From an uncultured Lachnospiraceae bacterium (GTDB taxonomy: Bacteria > Bacillota_A > Clostridia > Lachnospirales > Lachnospiraceae): 26,870 nucleotides of DNA. This document shows, one piece after another, positions 24,101 through 26,870 of the stretch. Position numbers and translations under genes: made by a program. The notes beneath the pieces are model-generated. The model saw only the letters and a program-made list of their open reading frames with translations, was not told where the DNA came from and searched no databases. Numbering within the stretch: the first letter of the stretch is position 1; every line of letters starts with the position of its first letter. Location of the stretch: the NCBI GenBank assembly GCA_902787595.1, contig CADAHD010000010.1, forward strand, positions 1 to 26,870, in the 5' to 3' direction.

Positions 24101-25058
24101 TGCGCTGGATTGTGAGAAAAAGGGACAGAAAGTTTTTGTGCATGAGATCACGGATAACGGAGATATCATACATGCTTTCATAACAAAGGTTGCAGAGAAT
24201 GAGGCGAAGAGTGTTTCGGCATATGCCCTGGCAATAGTGGGAATAACCCCCAGGAGTGACAAAGGTCTTACATTTACCGGGATCGCAAGGGCACTTTCTG
24301 TGGATTACATTGATATTTATCAGGTTGATCTTAAGACCGGGCACTTTATCGAATATGAACCTGACAGAGAAAATATAGATATCAGGGTTAAAAGGGAAGG
24401 CGATGATTTCTTTGCGGCAAGCCGTAAGGATGCAATGCTGTATATTCATGAATATGACAGGGATGGTTTTGTCAGGACATTTACAAAAGAGAATGTTGTA
24501 TCGTCCATAGATGAACATGGCGTTTTTACTTATACATACAGAGCGGATTCCTACGGTGATACGATATATGTAAATATGAAAGCGTTAAGATTGGGCGGGG
24601 ACGGAGATCAGATAATCATAGGTGTTAATAATGTTGATGCCCAGATGAGAGAAAGAGAAACTCTCGACAGGTTAAAAGAAGAGCAGGCAACTTATTCAAG
24701 GATCTCGGCGCTTATGGGCGATTTTATCGCTATATACACGGTGGATCCGGACAGCGGAGCATATATGGAGTATTCTTCATCAAAGGAGTATTCGGCTCAG
24801 GGCATCAGCAAGGTGGGACTTAACTTCTTTGAAGAATCATATATAAACAGTGAGGGGCGCATACATCCCGATGACAGGGAAGTACTCAAAAAAGTGCTGA
24901 CGAAGGATAATATCCTTGCAGCTACCCGGGATGGAAAAGTATTTAAGCACAAATACCGAATGAAATTCGGAGACGAGTATATAAAGCTCAGTCTGCGGGC
25001 CGGGCTGGTAAGGGAAAAAGACGGAGTGCAGTTTATCATCGGCATAAGCAGGTCTTAA
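21111..25058 (+). CDS. Multidomain sensor GGDEF-GGDEF-EAL protein
   Basis: 1315-residue cytoplasmic protein that probably both makes and degrades cyclic di-GMP. Order: PAS-like (about 5-130), GAF-like (about 145-310), GGDEF with intact GGDEF at 392-396 and no RxxD inhibitory site before it, a second GGDEF domain that is degenerate (FEQDHF at 561-566), and EAL (about 660-905). The EAL domain has EAL at 682-684, VNLS, IEITES, MDDFGSGYSSL, TEGVET and MQGYYF, so it should be active. After the EAL come a PAS-like segment (about 938-1055) and two similar repeats (about 1065-1190 and 1200-1315). No membrane helix is seen. GGAGGGG precedes the ATG. The signals sensed are unknown. Confidence 0.93.
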   Translation: MDFQNLLDSIQTMACVVSVEKKDGDTYGDIRLVAGNKAYIASIENPAPGTEMLRDKFTPNTLYTDYLTRDLNFEDYSYRSAVLKKCLHSYAHPDRMNVWFNMMFIPLWPDNGNICYCLYLMEISFEADTSNMSVMSSNAASLALESCIKLSSTTDFKTTIKDIIKDIRKLCDAEHCCVLALNDNERSCEVLGEAFAEGTSLLPMETYLDNEFYDIADSWESTIAGSNCIIAKNERDMEVIKERNPAWYKSLTDAGVHNIVLFPLKSRGERMGFIWALNYDESRATTIKDTLEVTTHILGSEMGNHLLMDRLKFLGSKDMLTGVMNRNEMNNYVDSLSNGKSPLTSVGVIFADINGLKEINDVEGHNAGDNLIRSAADILRGIFEEKHIFRAGGDEFSIILTDITQEYLDQKMAEVLESCEAKGDVSIALGGSVEKDSRNVRMALRLADERMYENKQKYYSRFEVSKKGRGRERSAKESELVRRMNYDQLTGLPSMTFFFKLAENAREKMHAGGIDSAVLFLNLCGMGDYNKKYGYLEGDKLLREVAILLSEEFGEESCSRFEQDHFAVIAEIDGLEENLKNIFKKLKNSNSKKSLPMRAGIYPDSMGMVETSLACDRAKYAALSIKNDKRSEYAYYNDKMLKRELNSKYVIENLDRAINENWITAYYQPIIRSTSGKACDEEALARWIDPEKGMLSPADFIPVLEDTKLIYKVDLHMVDVIIENYKKRKRENVGIVPVSVNLSRADFDMCDIVEEICNRVDTAEMPRELLTIEITESLIGENFAYIKEQVKRFQDLGFKVWMDDFGSGYSSLNLLQDMQFDVIKFDMQFMRQFDTNPKSRVMLAELMRMAVRLGIETVTEGVETQEQADFLCEVGCTRMQGYYFCKPISMEELMKRHKEGMNVGFEKPEEEDYHSVVSAINLYDLGSKTSEEENASRMTLDAQPAMIVESDKQSLKVIRANKAYKKVAKRYSLFGAGKKPVAISELSGKLNIAFYRAALDCEKKGQKVFVHEITDNGDIIHAFITKVAENEAKSVSAYALAIVGITPRSDKGLTFTGIARALSVDYIDIYQVDLKTGHFIEYEPDRENIDIRVKREGDDFFAASRKDAMLYIHEYDRDGFVRTFTKENVVSSIDEHGVFTYTYRADSYGDTIYVNMKALRLGGDGDQIIIGVNNVDAQMRERETLDRLKEEQATYSRISALMGDFIAIYTVDPDSGAYMEYSSSKEYSAQGISKVGLNFFEESYINSEGRIHPDDREVLKKVLTKDNILAATRDGKVFKHKYRMKFGDEYIKLSLRAGLVREKDGVQFIIGISRS

Positions 25059-25067
25059 AAGACCTGC
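25048..25067 (+). other. Perfect hairpin enclosing the stop codon
   Basis: GCAGGTCT (25048-25055) and AGACCTGC (25060-25067) form an 8-bp stem with loop TAAA holding the stop of the GGDEF-EAL gene. No T-tract follows, so termination is doubtful; it could protect the transcript end or reduce read-through into the next gene. Confidence 0.6.
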
Positions 25068-25095
25068 ATGCCGGTTAACGAAAGGGATATACAGC

Positions 25096-26748
25096 ATGAA
25101 GAAGGCTGAAGATAAGAGGATCATATTTAATCTGATACTGGCGAGAAGCAATCCTGTGTTCATGAGGCAGATAAGCATACCGGGAACATATACGCCGGAA
25201 GAGTTAACGGCAGCGGTATGTATTGCTTTTGGCATTCACCCGGTTGAAGGAGAACTGAGTGTTGAGGAAGCTCACGGAGATACAATAGAAGAGCTCTTTT
25301 CCGAAAAAGACAGAGGAGTCCTGGTCTTGCCAAAGGAAAGCGGCAGAAAAACAAGAGCGCAGCTTTCTTTTTTTATTGATAAAGTATCAGAGACTCAAAG
25401 CGCAGGGGAGCTTAAAATACCGCAGCTTATCAAAAGGTCTGATCATAATATGCCGGCGGAGGTCTGGGATATCAGGGATATCAACCGGATAATGATGGAT
25501 ATATACAGCGGCAAAACTGCAGCGGAACATAATAATACAATGTATTACGCGAGTGAACTGGCTGTATCGGATAAAAAAACGGATAATGCGATGCGTAAGC
25601 GTTTTGCGCCGGAGACTGCAAGAAGAGAAGTTAACTCATCAATAAAGCTGCCCATGAGGAGCCTGGTGGGAGGGCATAAACTGGATACGCTCAAATCAAT
25701 AGCAGACAGATACGGTATATATATCTATGCCGGTATGAGGAAAGCGGAGATAGTAGAAAGGATATGCAGTAAATATGATCGTGAAGCCATAGAAGATATA
25801 TTTGATATGCTTTCCCTGGCAGAATATGAATTCTTAAAACAGTTTTTGCTGGATGAAAGTGATAAGCGTGAGGATAGATCAACGGAAGAAATGCTTGACT
25901 GCTTTTATGACAGGGGATTGATATGCAATATATCCGGTAAAGGGTACTGCATAGCATCGGAGGCAGCGGAATACTTTGAAGAATTGTATGAAAGCCCCAA
26001 AGAAAGCAGCTATATCAAAATAAAATATCTTAAGGCGGCGATCAAGACCTGCGCTTATCTGTATGGCATTTTCAGTTATAAGATGTTTGATGCCGTATTG
26101 GGCGTATTAAATGCCGAGGGTATAAGCGAGAAGGAAAAGCGTGAGTATTTCCTGGCTCAGTATAAAGGAAAAACAGTTCCTGCGATGTCAAATATGGATA
26201 CTGATGTGTTGTGTTATAACAGTATCGGTTACAGAGAAAAGGCGTTAAAACTTAAGCGCAGTCACATATGGCCGGAAGGATCATTCTATCTTCCGGATAA
26301 GGAAACCATAAAAGAGATCGACAAAAACGGGATCAGATTCGGCAGTGGATCGGAAAGTGAACTGGCAGTGATCATCAGGAAATACCGTTTTCATTCTTAT
26401 TATGGTGAAGACAGCAGCATGAGCATAGTAAGGCGCGTGGAAGAAATGATCCACTGGGGCTGCAGTGAAAAAGAAGTTATGGATTACATAGAGAATAATA
26501 TACAAAAGCTTATCAACTGGGAGTCGCATGCCACAGTAGAAAGCGTGACAAACAGGATAAGGAAGATCCTGAAAAAGGAAACAAAGGATATGCCGCTGGT
26601 CATGCTGAAAGGGTATACGATCGAAAACTGTCCAAGGGATATGAAGAGATTTTATCAGCAGGAAATGGAAAAGATCGCTGAAGAAGAGAAGAAACAGGGA
26701 TCGTCTTCCGGAAGAAGAGAAACGATAGTTAAGAAGAGGTTTTGGTAA
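25096..26748 (+). CDS. Uncharacterised protein with pRiA4b-like N-terminus and SAP-like segment
   Basis: 550 residues, not recognised as a whole. The first 110 or so resemble the plasmid pRiA4b ORF-3/IS1096 TnpR-like fold (ILARSNPVFMRQISIPGTYT then a helix ending IAFGI). Residues about 196-228 (LKSIADRYGIYIYAGMRKAE) look like a SAP or Rho-N type nucleic-acid-binding motif. The C-terminus is rich in Lys, Glu and Arg and ends KKRFW. No catalytic motif, membrane helix or signal peptide is visible. The ribosome binding site is AAAGGG. One base separates its stop from the next gene, so the two are probably coupled. Nucleic-acid binding is a guess. Confidence 0.7.
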   Translation: MKKAEDKRIIFNLILARSNPVFMRQISIPGTYTPEELTAAVCIAFGIHPVEGELSVEEAHGDTIEELFSEKDRGVLVLPKESGRKTRAQLSFFIDKVSETQSAGELKIPQLIKRSDHNMPAEVWDIRDINRIMMDIYSGKTAAEHNNTMYYASELAVSDKKTDNAMRKRFAPETARREVNSSIKLPMRSLVGGHKLDTLKSIADRYGIYIYAGMRKAEIVERICSKYDREAIEDIFDMLSLAEYEFLKQFLLDESDKREDRSTEEMLDCFYDRGLICNISGKGYCIASEAAEYFEELYESPKESSYIKIKYLKAAIKTCAYLYGIFSYKMFDAVLGVLNAEGISEKEKREYFLAQYKGKTVPAMSNMDTDVLCYNSIGYREKALKLKRSHIWPEGSFYLPDKETIKEIDKNGIRFGSGSESELAVIIRKYRFHSYYGEDSSMSIVRRVEEMIHWGCSEKEVMDYIENNIQKLINWESHATVESVTNRIRKILKKETKDMPLVMLKGYTIENCPRDMKRFYQQEMEKIAEEEKKQGSSSGRRETIVKKRFW

Positions 26749-26749
26749 A

Positions 26750-26870
26750 GTGGAGTTAAGAGATTATTTCAGAGCATATACCGAAGATGAGATAAGCAGA
26801 GGCGCCGAGCAGTATTATGCAGGTGATCTGTCAGATATTGAAATAAAGAATGTATCGTCACAGCGCGGAT
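26750..26870 (+). CDS. N-terminus of a probable SWIM-type/SNF2-associated protein, 3' truncated
   Basis: Only about 40 residues lie in the window, beginning at GTG 26750 with MELRDYFRAYTEDEISRGAE and then QYYAGDLSDIEI. The pattern of a helix followed by RG-x-x-YY and a turn is typical of the N-terminal region of SWIM zinc-finger proteins and the helicases that carry them. An AAGAGG upstream and the one-base gap after the previous stop support the start. The frame is open to the window end. The family call is tentative because neither the Cys/His site nor a helicase domain is visible. Confidence 0.45.
   Translation, partial: MELRDYFRAYTEDEISRGAEQYYAGDLSDIEIKNVSSQRG

Noticed and set aside
23625..24518. 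297-residue minus-strand frame inside the GGDEF-EAL gene
   Set aside because: Shadow frame; the plus strand shows intact EAL and sensor motifs throughout.

Overview
The window looks like chromosomal DNA of a Gram-positive, Firmicutes-type anaerobe, most likely Lachnospiraceae (Butyrivibrio/Roseburia-like). This is a judgement from gene content and protein style: strong AGGAGG-type ribosome binding sites, sigma-A-like promoters, a dnaX-ybaB-recR cluster, zinc-ribbon SPFH and membrane proteins, a DUF5711-type protein and many GGDEF/EAL proteins. Most of it is ordinary housekeeping and signalling DNA. I see no CRISPR array, tRNA, rRNA, transposase or prophage, and no stretch over 300 bases lacks a gene once starts are corrected.

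Layout. (1) 1-3061: the 3' end of an SGNH hydrolase, a convergent zinc-ribbon membrane protein with an acidic Trp-rich tail, and UDP-glucose 6-dehydrogenase behind its own promoter. (2) 3058-4469: an SPFH/zinc-ribbon gene whose N-terminal and C-terminal halves lie in different frames. A long hairpin follows at 4501-4564. (3) 4617-10332: a tightly overlapping run of a DEDDh exonuclease, two 641-aa membrane EAL proteins and a rhomboid protease. The first EAL protein has lost several catalytic positions and the second has kept them. The rhomboid gene is split by a perfect 14-bp tandem duplication. (4) 10333-11502: a repeat-like intergenic element, then a flavodoxin-fold/SCP2 fusion. (5) 11518-12673: murG on the minus strand with its own promoter and terminator. 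(6) 12724-21064: ksgA (rsmA), a phosphofructokinase, dnaX, ybaB, recR, galM, a DUF5711-like protein and a GH26-like protein, all on the plus strand and closely spaced. (7) 21111-26870: a 1315-residue GGDEF-GGDEF-EAL protein with sensor domains at both ends, a 550-aa protein of unknown function and the start of a probable SWIM-type protein.

How it fits together. Three proteins here act on or sense cyclic di-GMP: one potentially bifunctional cyclase/phosphodiesterase, one probable phosphodiesterase and one probable catalytically dead paralogue. The paralogue pair is translationally coupled to each other and to an intramembrane protease gene, which suggests one membrane signalling unit. The most notable sequence-level events are the 14-bp duplication that breaks the rhomboid frame and restores it exactly if one copy is removed, and the frame break in the SPFH gene. 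Either could be real variation or an assembly error. I see no completely new system that I can defend. The best candidates for new biology are the EAL/pseudo-EAL/rhomboid operon and the uncharacterised 550-aa protein with its downstream partner.
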